The notes under the pieces are model-generated. The model had not been told where the DNA came from. It did no database searches and was given only the letters and a program-made list of their open reading frames with translations. The position numbers and the translations under genes were made by a program. Below are positions 1 through 10,870 of a stretch of 64,000 bases of DNA, piece by piece. Origin of the DNA: Hibiscus mutabilis (taxonomy: Eukaryota; Streptophyta; Magnoliopsida; Malvales; Malvaceae); contig CM033745.1 of assembly GCA_019671005.1 (NCBI GenBank), positions 45,565,241-45,629,240 on the forward strand. Direction: 5' to 3'. Position 1 is the stretch's first letter, and each line of letters opens with the position of its first letter.

Positions 1-1595
1 TTTGACCAGTTAAAAAAAAGCACATCTATGTTTTCCAAAATAGACCTTTGATCGGAATATTATCAGCTAAAGATCAAGGAAGAATAAACTCTAAAGACAG
101 ATTTTTGAACTCGATATAAATACTATGAGTTCGTGATGATGCCTAAGGCATTTATAAGCCTAATTAACCAAGTATTCTAATTTTGCTTGGACCAATGTTT
201 GGTAGAGTTCATTGAGGATATTTTGGTCTATTTGAAGAAAAAGGAAGAACAAGATGCTCATTTTGCATTGTTCTTTAAACCTTTCGAGAAAAGAAGCTAT
301 CTGTTAACTTATTAAAGTGTGAACTTGGTTGTCAAAAGCTATTTTATTAGTTATGTGGATTTGGCAGAGGGGATAAGAGTATATCCCAAGAAAGCACAAA
401 CTATAGTTGAATGGAAACCTCTGAAGAACGTTTTAGAGGTTCAGATTCTTTTTGATGATTGCCTCCTCATTGACCAAGCTATTGAGGAAAGACATGCCAT
501 TTAATTGAAAAGATAAATGAAAAGAAAACTTTGAGACATTAAGGAAGATCTTAATAGAAGCCACGGTACTAGTACAACCAGAATGAAAAGTAATGGTCTA
601 TGCTTGAGACAACTTATGATATATGAGAGAAATTATCTTACTTAGGATTTGGACCTAGCAATGGCTATATTTACTTTACATATATGGCATCATTATTTAT
701 ACAGTGAATGATGCTATATTTATATAGGTTATAAAAGTTTAAAGTATATGCTTACCAAAGAAGAGTTGAACTTGAGGCAAAGAAGCTGGATCGATTTTCT
801 TAAAGATTATGATGTGGTCATTGATTATCATTCAGAAAAAGTTAATGTGGTAGCTAAAGCTCTCAGTCGAAAGACACTTGTTGTCTTAAGAGCTATGAAT
901 GCAAAATTTACATTAAAAGAAGATGGTGTTTTGATTGTCAAGTTAAGAATAAAATTTACCATATTGGATTAAATAAGCTATCTTTAAAGAAAGGATGAGA
1001 AATGTTGTCAAGGTTCAAGCAAGTGGAAAAGAGTGAAACTGAAAACTTTGTATTATCAAGGAAGAATTTCTATCTCAATGATGGAAACTATATGTTGATC
1101 CTGAAAGAAAAGATATTTAATATGAAGTTAAGGATAAAGTATTCCTTAAAAGTTTCACCTTGGAAGAAGGTGTTATGGTTTAGACAAAAAGAAAGTTAAG
1201 TTTAAGATTTATTGGGCTATAAGAAATCGGGAAATGAGTTAGTCTGATAGTTAAGCTTAATAGCTATCTTTATCTTTGGAAATGGAAAAGATTCATAATG
1301 TATAGATGCTCAAGAAATATTGATTAGACCCCTCACATGTTGTTACTCCAGAGAAAATATAGATTCAGCCGAATTTAAGCTATGAAAAAGAATTGTTAAA
1401 TATCCTAGCACATGGAGTTAAAGAACTAAGAAAACAAGACAATCCCGTTTCTTAAATTTCTTTGAAAAAAAATCATAAGGTTAAAGAAACATCTTGAGAG
1501 AAATAAGAAGAAAATATAAGAAAATATTTCCTCACCTTTTGGAACCAAGTACGTATTAAAAATTCGAGGACGAATTTTCTTAAGGGGGAGAGAAT
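1..1595 (+). pseudogene. Ty3/gypsy Tekay-type polyprotein remnant, 3' half (element A)
   Basis: Broken remains of reverse transcriptase, RNase H and a chromodomain tail, in that order. At 16-290 the translation shows FSKIDL, YYQLKIKEE and an RT palm remnant (FIEDILVYL, first catalytic Asp replaced by Glu). RNase H's end is at 748-972 (LNLRQRSWIDFLKDYD, VIDYHSEKVNVVAKALSR). Almost the whole integrase is missing: 972 passes quickly to the post-integrase block KVSPWKKVL near 1150. The chromodomain-like tail (LAHGVKELRK, NHKVKE) lies near 1400-1500. Several stops and frameshifts make it non-coding today. The polypurine tract and LTR follow directly, giving plus orientation. The first ~500 bases recur at 18253-18745. 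Lineage assignment to Del/Tekay rests on the SPWK block, tail and very long LTR. Confidence 0.85.
1581..1595 (+). other. polypurine tract of element A
   Basis: Purine-rich run TAAGGGGGAGAGAAT immediately before the LTR start TGTAATATCC. This is where plus-strand DNA synthesis starts in LTR retroelements, and it fixes the LTR boundary. Confidence 0.8.
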
Positions 1596-4500
1596 TGTAA
1601 TATCCTAAAATTTACTAAGTTGATTAAGCGTCATTTAGTACTAAGATAATAGCTTAAAAGCTAACTTAGTGACTAAAATGACAAAAATGCAAAATTTAGG
1701 ATTTCTTTAATTATGGGTTTTGGAAAGGAAATTTCTAAGGTTTAAAGGTATAATGTGATAGATAGTGAATTGAATAAGGCATTCTTAAAGTTTGGTTGAA
1801 TTTAAAGGAAAATTGGAATGGGAATTGAAGTTTAAAATGCTAGTCACCAAAATGTAAATTCTAAAAATTTTATGGCTTAAGTATAAACTTTGGAAAAATT
1901 TAGGGACTAAAGTTGTAATTTCCTAAAATTTAAGGGTTTTTATTTCATAAATAAATAGATCACCTAAGGGTGTGGATCGAATGTGAAGATTTTGGTTCGA
2001 TCTAATATTTCGATTATTGGGAAAATCGTAGTTAAAGTTTAAGTGGAATTCGGATACCGGGATCGAACTGGAAAATTTTGAAATTTTTCCATATGATAGA
2101 GAAAGGTTATAAAAGTTATTTCCAAGTGTTGGAAATATTTTTAGTTTGATTCAAAATGAATCCTACAGCTTATTTCTGAGTAAAGGATTATATATCGATA
2201 TATTGGATCGAATACAAATTTTGGAGACTGATCCAAAAGCTATGGAAAAGTCATGAAATGTTATTTTATGAATATTTTATTATGGTTGGTTGAATTCTAA
2301 CTAGATTTATTTAGATTTTAATGGAATGGCTATTTGGAAACAAACTAGTAAATAAAGATTAGTTGGAGGGCAAATTGGTCATTTGGCCCCAATGGAAATT
2401 TTGAAATATTTAAAAAGTTATAAGGGCAATTTTGGAAAGATGAAATGGAAGATTAAATCTTGTCCATTGATTGATGATAAAATCAATCTCAACCATTGGA
2501 TAAAAGGGCAAAATTGTAATTTCAATATTAAATGAATTTAATATTATTTTAATAGATATATGTTTAAAATAATGGTGAAAAGATGAACAAAATGTTCATA
2601 TTTTCCAGCCTTGAAACGTGGAGAAAGAGGGGAAAGAAGAAGAAGAAAATTTTCCAAGCTCGATTTAAGCCCCGAAACTCGATTTTCAGGTAATCTTTTC
2701 AACTACAAAGTTGTTATACTCTTCAAGATCTATCTTTTGATATCAATAACTCATGGAATACATGCTTGGTTGATGAGAATTTTCATGAGAAAGAAATTAG
2801 GGTTATGGATCAAATTGGGGCTTTTGAGATTTTAAAATTCCATGATTGAATTCAAGTTAGAATTAAGATAGTATGATGTTAAAATCATGATATTGAGTTG
2901 GGATTTAAGTTTTACATGCTTTGATTTTTATGAAGATGATTAGGGTTTATGGATTCAAGTTTAATTTATGGTTTGTGATGTTGAAATAATGATCTAGTAA
3001 ACTTGATTGTTGTTTGGAAGCAAAACCCTAAGTTAAATTGTGTAGGGACCATTTTGGCAAATTGAAAAGTTGAAGGATCAAATCTAAATTTTTAGAATTT
3101 GGAGTGTATTTATGTTATTAATGATGTTAGAGACAATAAAATAAAGTTAGAATGCTAAATTGATGTTGAATTGAATTAGTGACCATTTTGACAATTTGTC
3201 AAAGTTAAGTGACCAAATCGAAATTGAAGTTTTGTATGGGGCTAAATCTGATTTTTAGTTGTAATGATGGAATTAAGGTACTAATGTTGAATTGAGGACT
3301 AATTTGCAATGTTAAGAAGCTTGAATCCTTATCTTTGCATTTTAGTGACTATTTCGGTAAAGAAGGAAAATTAAGGAGAATTATTGTGAATAATTATTTG
3401 ATGAAGAAGGTCATAAGATGATGGGTTAAAGCAATTAATTGGACTAAATTGAAAAGTAGATAAGTAAGGAGAAGTTAGTATAAAAGTTGAAGTTGTTTAT
3501 GGAAGCTGTGTAGAAAAACTAGTTTGTGGCAATAACTTTGAAAATTCACTATAAATTCTATAAAAATGGTTAGATAGTGAATTTTATACCGATGTAAAGA
3601 TTTGTTCGTCTAGTTTCGTTCCCAACAAACGAAATCTGATTTCGAGTTCTAAGTTATAAGATATGATTTTTAAGTGACAAAAGGTTAGAAAACAGAACAC
3701 CAGTCTTATCCAAATTTCAGCACTATAACTGACTTTGAAAATTCAACATAAATCGTACAAGTTGAATTTGGTCTATTAATTTATATGGTTAAAAATATTA
3801 TCGAATCTAGTTTCTTTCAGAACAAACGGAGACAAATTACAAGTTATAGATTATTTTATAGAAATATTTCTTCGAAGGTACTGCAAACTGCTAGAAAATG
3901 AGAATTGATACACTTTGTATCTAAGGTTGATTAGTAAGCTTGAAAGGGGTTAATGGAAGTTCAAAGTGGTCAATAAGGACCATAATGAATTTTTGAACAA
4001 TACAAGGAAGAAAGGAAAATGTTTGGATATTTTGTATTGCAATGATTATTTTGGACAATATGTCTAAGATATTGTTAGATTGGGATCTAAAAAATATTTT
4101 ACTTATTTGAATTATGAAGTTAAGTTTGAATCAAGGGAGGCTCGAGGTACAATGAAGGGATCAAAGAGGACTTAGTGAGGCATACTAGTAAATGGCCCAG
4201 GTGAGTACAATGCATACATAACAATATACATGGATGTTTCATACATCACCAGTAGGACTTGCGATGAGTCTACCTGGTTTATATATTCTCATGATATTTA
4301 TGTCATTGATCATATATTTGACATATTTTAAATATGTCAAAGGTTGAAAATAAATGCATTGATCACTAGTTATTGATGATGGTATAATATGAATGTTATT
4401 TCGGCTATGAACTGTTAAATGTTGATATATATTGATATATGTTGCCATTGATGACTTAAATGATGAAATAAAGCCCAATGTATGATATAGAGGTTCGATG

Positions 4501-5563
4501 GTATAGTTGGATATCCATAGGGTCATAAAGAGCTGTATAAATATTCTATGCACTTCAGGTAAAGTGAAAATATTATAAATACTCATTTAGGAGTATACTC
4601 ATGCATGGTTTGAGTATACGAACTTACTACGGGTGCTAACAACTCCGGTGTAATTTTATAAAAACTCAATGAGGGATATATTGTATACTCCGGTAAGTAT
4701 ACAAAAGCACTTCGGTGCTAAGAACTCCCGGTAGAGTGCAAATAATACACATACTCAAGAAAGGTTGGGTATGAGGGGATGACTCGTGTACATAGAATCT
4801 CTTAATTTGTTACCTTGGGCTAAATAAATTGAAAAGAATAAAAAATAAACAGGAAGATAAACTTGAAAGCTTGCAGATAGAAATGGGAAAAAGGTATTGG
4901 CAAGCATTGAAAGCTTACGGGTGGAATGGCAACGATATTGGTGAGATCTAATCTTATCACTTTGATATACATATTTATTTATGTTAACGAGCATATTATG
5001 GTAAGGTGATCGTATGCATTGTTAATCATTAATATTGATATTATGACAATTGCACTTGAATTCGAATAAAAGCCTCACTAAGTAAATACTTAGCGTGTAA
5101 CTGTTTTACACGTAGAAAAGAATAAATAGTTGGAGTAAAGAGCATAAACGGACATCATCAATCAATAACAGGTACATCAGTATTAGTAAGATATCTTTTG
5201 ACATTGTTTCATATTTACTAGTTGGCATGTATATTAAAATGATATTCCCGCTCTGATAGAATTTGTATTTTATGTGGTATCTGGATGAATTTTAAGTTAG
5301 ACAATTTTTAGGCAGTTTCATTAATTATATAAAGTCAAATTAAATTAATAAGTTGCTGCCTGAAATTACACTCGATTTGAAGATTAAAATATTATGTTTA
5401 AACTATACGCTATTAACTACATTTGTAAATAGAAACTAAATATATTGTAATATTTTTAAAAGAATCAAAACTTTTATCGAGTTACAAATGTAGAGGGTTT
5501 TACAAATATTTTGTGATATCTCTGATTCGTTTTCAGCTATGAATACGGGAAAGGGGTATTACA
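1596..5563 (+). repeat. 3' LTR of element A (3968 bp)
   Basis: Starts TGTAATATCC after the polypurine tract and ends GGTATTACA, an imperfect terminal inverted repeat with TG...CA ends. The last ~285 bases (5279-5563) match 16592-16864, which is followed by a primer-binding site, confirming the right boundary. Blocks in 3500-3850 and 4220-4990 match the diverged LTR at 55574-57863. LTRs near 4 kb are typical of the Del/Tekay lineage. It carries no credible gene. A palindromic GCAC-TTCG-GTGC lies at 4707-4718. Interior ORFs such as 2611-2835 and the minus-strand 4239-4586 match nothing I know and are probably fortuitous. Confidence 0.85.
4707..4718 (+). other. GCAC-TTCG-GTGC hairpin in LTR
   Basis: A perfect 4-bp stem closes a TTCG loop, so transcribed RNA would carry a C(UUCG)G tetraloop, a known extra-stable class. 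The neighbouring 4555-4735 repeats related words (ACTCCGG, TTCGGTGCTA). The equivalent GCAC-TACG-GTGC occurs in two other LTRs of the window (26643, 57545). Confidence 0.45.
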
Positions 5564-6167
5564 TAAACTGTCCTAAAAATAGTGGATCAGTAACTTTTCA
5601 TTTTCCAAGTGTTGTGACATTCTTCGGCAGTACATGGTCAAGTGCGACAAAGGGAAAGTAGTACCGTCATACTTCTCGAAGTTAGGAGCTTTGAATTTTG
5701 GAGGAACCACCAAGTCAGACACTAGACTTAGATCCCTTGCATCTATGCCACCATAAATGTTTCCTTCTTGCAAGGCTCTAATGATCTCTTTGAGCCTGCC
5801 ACATTGATCTTCTACCTTCTTTTCTATTCTAGACCTATTGGCTGCCTTATGGAGATCTTGCACCTCAATGCCATGATTTATCACAAACCTTGCCAAAGTA
5901 TGAGCTAAGGTTTCTGCTATACGGATCTGGAACCTCTTATTCGGTGGAAATGTATGACTAGTCATCCTGAGCTGGGGGCAACAAAACATCAACGGCTACA
6001 ACCACCTTTCCTCTTTCTTGGTCTTTGAAACCCAACATAGTCGTTATCTGGCTGACAGTGTTTCTTTGGGCTCGTGCAATTTCTTCCCTCAATTCTTTCC
6101 CCATTTTATCAAGCCTATCTTGGGTACCCTTGTGGCTATTCTCCAAAGTTCTCAATCTGTCTTCCAT
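5564..6167 (-). pseudogene. Tat-like gypsy gag N-terminal part, truncated
   Basis: Reads on the minus strand from an ATG at 6167 (EDRLRTLENSHKGTQDRLDKMGKEL, shown here only as the motif RLRTLENSHKGTQ) through a frame change near 5970-5990 into IEVQDLHKAANRSRIEKK and VPPKFKAPNFEKYDGT, SHLTMYCRRM and KLLIHYF. That block is the conserved start of the capsid region in plant Tat/Ogre-type elements. After HYF a stop replaces a residue, and the reading ends exactly where the LTR of element A begins (5563/5564), so the rest of gag is absent here. The coiled-coil-like first ~70 residues precede the capsid. Element A most simply inserted into this gag, but the other side of the insertion is outside the window. 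Confidence 0.75.
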
Positions 6168-6329
6168 GGCCTTTCCTCTAGACTAAGAACGAGTACCGTA
6201 TTTGTAGGAAGTTTTTGCATTTTAGAAATTTATATTAGTTTCTTGTTATGTGAATGTATGCAATGATCGTGACATAAATGCAAGCAACAATAAAAAAAAG
6301 TTACAAATGCATGAATGTAGGTGAAGGGT

Positions 6330-6840
6330 CATCGATTCCATTAAGGTACTGCTCTAGAAGTAGCCTTTGAATACGTCTCAGTCTGAGCACCCAGTTCCTC
6401 TTTTTCTTTGATAATTCTTTGGGACCTTGGCCCTTCCTCCCCTATTGGTCTGACGTAGGGGGCGAAGAAATGTAGCTTCTTTGGTTATCATCGTCACACG
6501 CTTAGCTACATCTTTGATTTAGGCTATGATACTTTTGTTGGACTCATCTCACTCCTGGGTCCTTTTGACATTGCCCCTAAACCGAGTGGACCAATGATCA
6601 TCTTCAAATTCTTCATTTTGTAATAATCGCTTGGTTGTAGGATTGAAGTAGTCCCATAGCTCTTGCACGATGTTCTGCTTGGCACTGATATGAGCATGCT
6701 TTAACGTTTCCTACGCGTGATCACCGTACATCCACATTTTCTTTCTCTTTCATTAAACACCTTCTATCCATGGCAAAAACTTTTTCTAATTGAGCAACAT
6801 GCTTCAGAATCAACCCCTTCTAAATATGAGATGGAAATGA
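6330..6840 (-). pseudogene. remnant of the accessory ORF upstream of Tat-like gag (C-terminal part)
   Basis: Minus-strand reading gives FNPTTKRLLQNEEFEDDHW at about 6650-6590 and IKDVAKRVTMITKEATFLRP at about 6520-6460, with stops between. The charged, coiled-coil-like text resembles the tail of the long protein that precedes gag in Malvaceae Tat-like elements, whose N-terminal domain (DUF7745 type) is seen in the sister element at 20470-21305. The N-terminal domain is missing here, apparently deleted. Family assignment is from memory of similar proteins and is tentative. Confidence 0.45.
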
Positions 6841-7523
6841 AAGGAAACAAACAAAACAAAAGCAAAACACACTTAAGACAAGAAAATGATTAGTATTCTT
6901 TTTTTAAAAAGGGAATAAAACATAAAAGGTCCAAAATAATTTCATTGTACGAATAATTCTGGGCAGCACATTCCAATACTCCAAGACATGTCTCCACGGA
7001 TTATCCTTACGAAATAATTTTGACAAGACTAAAAGCCTAAGGTTTTCCACATGGCTCTATTGGGGTGGGCTCTAGATTCTCACATAGTCTTGTTCTAAAA
7101 AGGGTACTCGAGTTGTCTTTGTTGTCCCCTACTAAGGGTAGCAAGGCCCTTTGGTTCTCACCCATTATAGGCTTCGAACGAACCAAGTTCAACTAGGATG
7201 ATTCATTTCCAAGGCCGTTACGAAGGATCGGTATCCTTACAAAGGCATAGGGCATATGAGTCCCGAAGGTACTTGCTAGGCTCATATGGAGAATCAGTAT
7301 TCTAACATGAGAAAAGCATTTTCCCCCACTTAAACGTACGGAAAGAAGCTCAGGTATAGAGCTTTTTGTAGGAATTTTAAAATGCGAAAAATAGAATTAT
7401 ATTCACTGAACGAAAGAATAAATTGAAAGATTTTTGAACTTGCAAATCTCTTTTCCTTTAAAACGTTCTTTTTGAAAACAATTTGTGGCCTAACCCATTT
7501 TTGTGTTTTTTTAAAAAAACACT
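6841..7523 (-). other. untranslated leader of the left Tat-like element
   Basis: No gene visible. It lies between the primer-binding site and the first ORF remnant, equivalent in position and style to 21306-22112 of the second Tat-like element (CACTTAAA, GGTATCC and ACGAG-type words recur). Confidence 0.5.
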
Positions 7524-7525
7524 TG

Positions 7526-7541
7526 CCCAGCGGAGTCGCCA
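7526..7541 (-). other. primer-binding site of the left Tat-like element
   Basis: On the minus strand the LTR end GGGTTGTGACA is followed by TCT and TGGCGACTCCGCTGGG. This is the primer-site form seen in plant Tat/Ogre elements, which are generally described as primed by tRNA-Arg. The tRNA identity was not checked by alignment. Confidence 0.7.
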
Positions 7542-7544
7542 AGA

Positions 7545-9637
7545 TGTCACAACCCTTTTGAGCTCGACATTTAAAAAAACACGGAGTTGCCACCAATCTT
7601 TTTGAAAAAGTGTGATTGGATCACGTTAAAATAAGGTTATTTTAATAAAATGTTTTATTTATTAAAACAATATTTTTGGTCTATGGAAACTAGAAAAAAA
7701 GGGTTTGGGGGTCGGTTGCGTGTGGGGAAGGGTTAACACCCCCACAACGCCCAAAAATTGGTACCTAATTGGTTTCAAAAAGTATTTTCAAAACTGGAAT
7801 TTGCAAGTTCACATATTTTTTATTTATTCATCCATTTTATGAATATAAGTCTATTTTAACGGCCTTACCGCTCGAAAAATGAACTCCAATCACCGCCAAC
7901 ACTCTGACACTAACTTGTCTTTTCCGTTTCGTAAGACACCACATTAGTTAGTTTTCACTTATTTAACAAAACAACAAAGACAATTAAATTTGTTATAGTT
8001 TTTAAAATAAAACCTAATTAGTGATTAATCCCTAAAATATCAACATTCATTTTAATTATTAAGGTTTAAGTGAAATTAAGTGTATTTTATTAAATTATGA
8101 AGAAAATTTTACAACATAGATGTCTCTATTTTAAGCTTACTAAGAACCTATTCCTAGGGTTTTAATAAACACACATGTACACATAAAAGGCATAAAGAAG
8201 TAACTAAATTGCTTAAATTAAATTATATAATTAAATAATTACTTAAATAATCACTAAATTTTAAATAAAGAAAATGGGTAATTAGTTTTTATTTTTTTTA
8301 AAAAATAAAATCAGAATTAGGGTCTAAATTAAAAGAAAGCAAATTGTGAAGGTTAAAATTGAAAAAAAAAGTGAAATTCGGTGGTCAATTTAGAAGAAAA
8401 GGGACGAAATTGAATGTAATGAAATTTGGAGTATTGTGGTAGATGATCCACCAAAGAAAGGCGCGGGTCAAAAGCATGTTTGGGTCGGGTCAACGGGTCT
8501 GTATATATGGTCAGAGTTATAAACAAAAATCATTTTATTCCTCCTCCCAAATGGATCAAACGGATCCCTTTCAAATTCTCTGAAGTGTTCATCCGTGTTC
8601 CTTATGGATTGAAGAACACGACGAAGGTTCGCCATGCCGCCGCCATCCATCAGCCGGCGGCAAAATTTCAAGAAATTTCCTCTATTTCTAGAATTTGGCG
8701 AGCCTAACTCATATTTTTCCACCAGAGTTTTGATCACAACCAAAATGTGTGGCGATGCTATACAAAAACAAAGGTAAAACAATCACTTTTCTTTACTTAA
8801 ACTCGAAATATAAACATAAAAAAGAAATCACCAGAAGAATGCTTGTTTTATTTCCGCTGGGAATCTGATTACAACACTTGCTTGCTATCCTTGAGTACGA
8901 ATGTTATGTATTCTATGTGTGATTCTTGTTTATTGTGTATGAATCGTGTTGCGAGTTATATGAAAATTATAGAGGTATTTATAGGTACAAATTTGCTTGC
9001 ATTTCAAGCTCAAATCCCTTGATCCTTTCCGAATTGCTTCTGTCTTGGTTTCAATTTTAGCTTGATTCTTGCCATAGCTTTATTTTAGGGATTATATCTT
9101 CTTACTTTGATGGATTTTGCTTCGATTTTGGGATTAACCCTATTTTCTTACTTTTCATGTCTCTGGTGGCTACAAACAACGCCGGTGAAGTGTGATACAC
9201 GGCGGAAATAGACCGGGCATTCGTCGGAGAAGATGAAATGACTGGTCGGAGTTGAAAGGTCTCGTCCGTGACTACCACGCGCGAGTGGTGATCCGTATGC
9301 CTTGCTTTGGAGCGATCTAGGCTGTTAGATCTCATCTAGATCTAACGGCTAGGAAACGCGCCGCTTAATCTCCTCCGATGGCGTGATATGCGTCGTTGGA
9401 TCAAACCCCTGATCCAACAGCTGTCCTTCAACTGCGCATAATAAGAAAAAGTATAAGGTTTTTGTTTAGTTAGGCCAATCAGGCCTTATTATATATAGAT
9501 CTGTAAAATAACTATGGACATGAAATTTTTATGGGCTCTTTTGTAATGGATTTATTTTCACTAAATGGGTTTTATACAATAGACTATTTTTTATATTTTG
9601 GGTTTTAAAACTATACAAACTAACTACCTATGACACA
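7545..9637 (-). repeat. 5' LTR of left Tat-like element (minus orientation)
   Basis: On the minus strand it runs from TGTGTCATAGG (9637) to GGGTTGTGACA (7545). It is an inverted, diverged copy of 10871-13012: matching landmarks include the TTAACACCC/GGTACTAA block (7730-7770 against 12775-12820), the zinc-rich-looking GGTGGATC...CGGGTC block (8445-8530 against 12041-12120) and the 5' block ATTACAAAAGAGCCCATAAA (9540 against 10910). The right boundary is less certain than the left. A plus-strand ORF at 8480-8707 and a minus one at 8468-8782 fall here; their sequences are not recognisable proteins. Confidence 0.7.
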
Positions 9638-10859
9638 ATGCTAACACTAACAATGTAAATACTACTAAACCGAAAATGACATAGATATAATACAACAATA
9701 AAATGAAAGCAAAAACAAAAACGTTTAGGTGAAAATTCAGTGACAACAACTGCCTACTTGTTCGCCGGTCATTCTTCCACAACAACGAGATCAATTTTAT
9801 AGACATTGGAGGAGGCATCCTAAGATGAAAAGATTTCTATTCGAGTTGCTTAAGAAGGCCTTTCACTGAATATTGATGTATCAACTACAATGATAGTTCA
9901 ACCTAATCTGGTAGTTGGTCTATCTTACTTGTTAGTCAGAATGCTAGAGACCTACGCTTCCTTGACTAGACAAAGGCTAAAAGAGTGTTGAAGAATCTGA
10001 GGATAAAAGTTGGTCTTCCCAACCAAGAGTACAAGATAACTAGATTGAGTGAACAAATATGCAAGGATCAAAGGAACCAAGGAAATACGAAGAAAAAGTA
10101 CAACCATTTATCCAAGCTGTGCAAATGAGTATCAGAGACTTAAAAAGGTCAATAAATGAAGATAAAAAGAAAAAGAAACATGCATACATTTTATAGGCAT
10201 TCTTAGGGGCATGCACATCATAATTATAGCATCTGATCATTTTTGACAGGTTTAGAACCCACTTATCCATCCAGGCATAAAGAGGATGGAGCTTTTTTTT
10301 TAACCTACCTATCTAATCAAGCTAAAGGATAATAGAACCCGCTTATCCATCCAAGCATAAGAAGGATGAAGCTTTTTTTTCAACCTGCCTATCTATTCGG
10401 GCATAAGGAGAATAGAACCCGCTTATCCATCCAAGCATAAGGAGTATGGAGCCACTTTTTTCAACCTGCCTATCTATTCGGGCTTGAGGAGAATAGAACC
10501 CTCTTATCGATCCAAGCATAAGGAGGATGAAGCCTTTTTGAAGTCTGCTTATCTATTCGAGCATGAGGAGAATAGAACTTGCCTATCTATTCGGGCTTGA
10601 GGAGAGTAGAACCCACTTATTCGTTCAAGCGTAAGGAGGAAAAAACCTATCAGCCTATTCAGGAAAAGAGTTTTGACAAGTTTGTTAATTGGAGAAAAAT
10701 CGGTGTCCTTTATTCTTTGTTCTATTCCTATTTCACCGGAATGACCAAAGAGGGGCAAAGCTGTTGTCATTAATTTTTTACCTCGGTTTTTGTATACATT
10801 GTTCTTTTATCGTTATTGTTTTGTATATTACTTTTTAATTGAATTGTTATCATAAAACC
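9638..10859 (+). other. non-coding spacer between the head-to-head Tat LTRs, probably 3' untranslated DNA of the right element
   Basis: The stretch holds no recognisable protein. Its right end runs through a tandem repeat array and an A-rich purine tract into the plus-strand LTR. Tat/Ogre elements are known for long 3' untranslated regions with tandem repeats, which fits. The origin of 9638-10250 is unclear; it contains only short non-matching ORFs. Confidence 0.5.
10253..10640 (+). repeat. ~80-bp tandem repeat, about 4.5 units
   Basis: Units begin with TAGAACC at 10253, 10333, 10413, 10494 and 10573, giving spacings of 80, 80, 81 and 79, followed by a shortened unit and a partial one from 10606. 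Each unit is itself a diverged dimer of about 40 bp: CGCTTATCCATCCAAGCATA and CCTGCCTATCTATTCGGGCA halves share TATC.ATTC..GCATAAGGAG. A T-run separates the halves. Confidence 0.85.
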
Positions 10860-10870
10860 AAAAAAGAAAA
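10860..10870 (+). other. polypurine tract of right Tat-like LTR
   Basis: AAAAAAGAAAA directly abuts TGTGTTGAG, the presumed LTR start. This supports reading 10871-13012 as a 3' LTR in plus orientation. Confidence 0.55.

Noticed and set aside
8468..8782. 104-residue minus-strand ORF and overlapping plus-strand ORF as possible genes
   Set aside because: They lie inside the Tat LTR and no known protein blocks are visible in either frame.
10253..10640. CRISPR-like array
   Set aside because: The units are contiguous and similar along their full length with no unique spacers; it is an ordinary tandem repeat in a plant retroelement.
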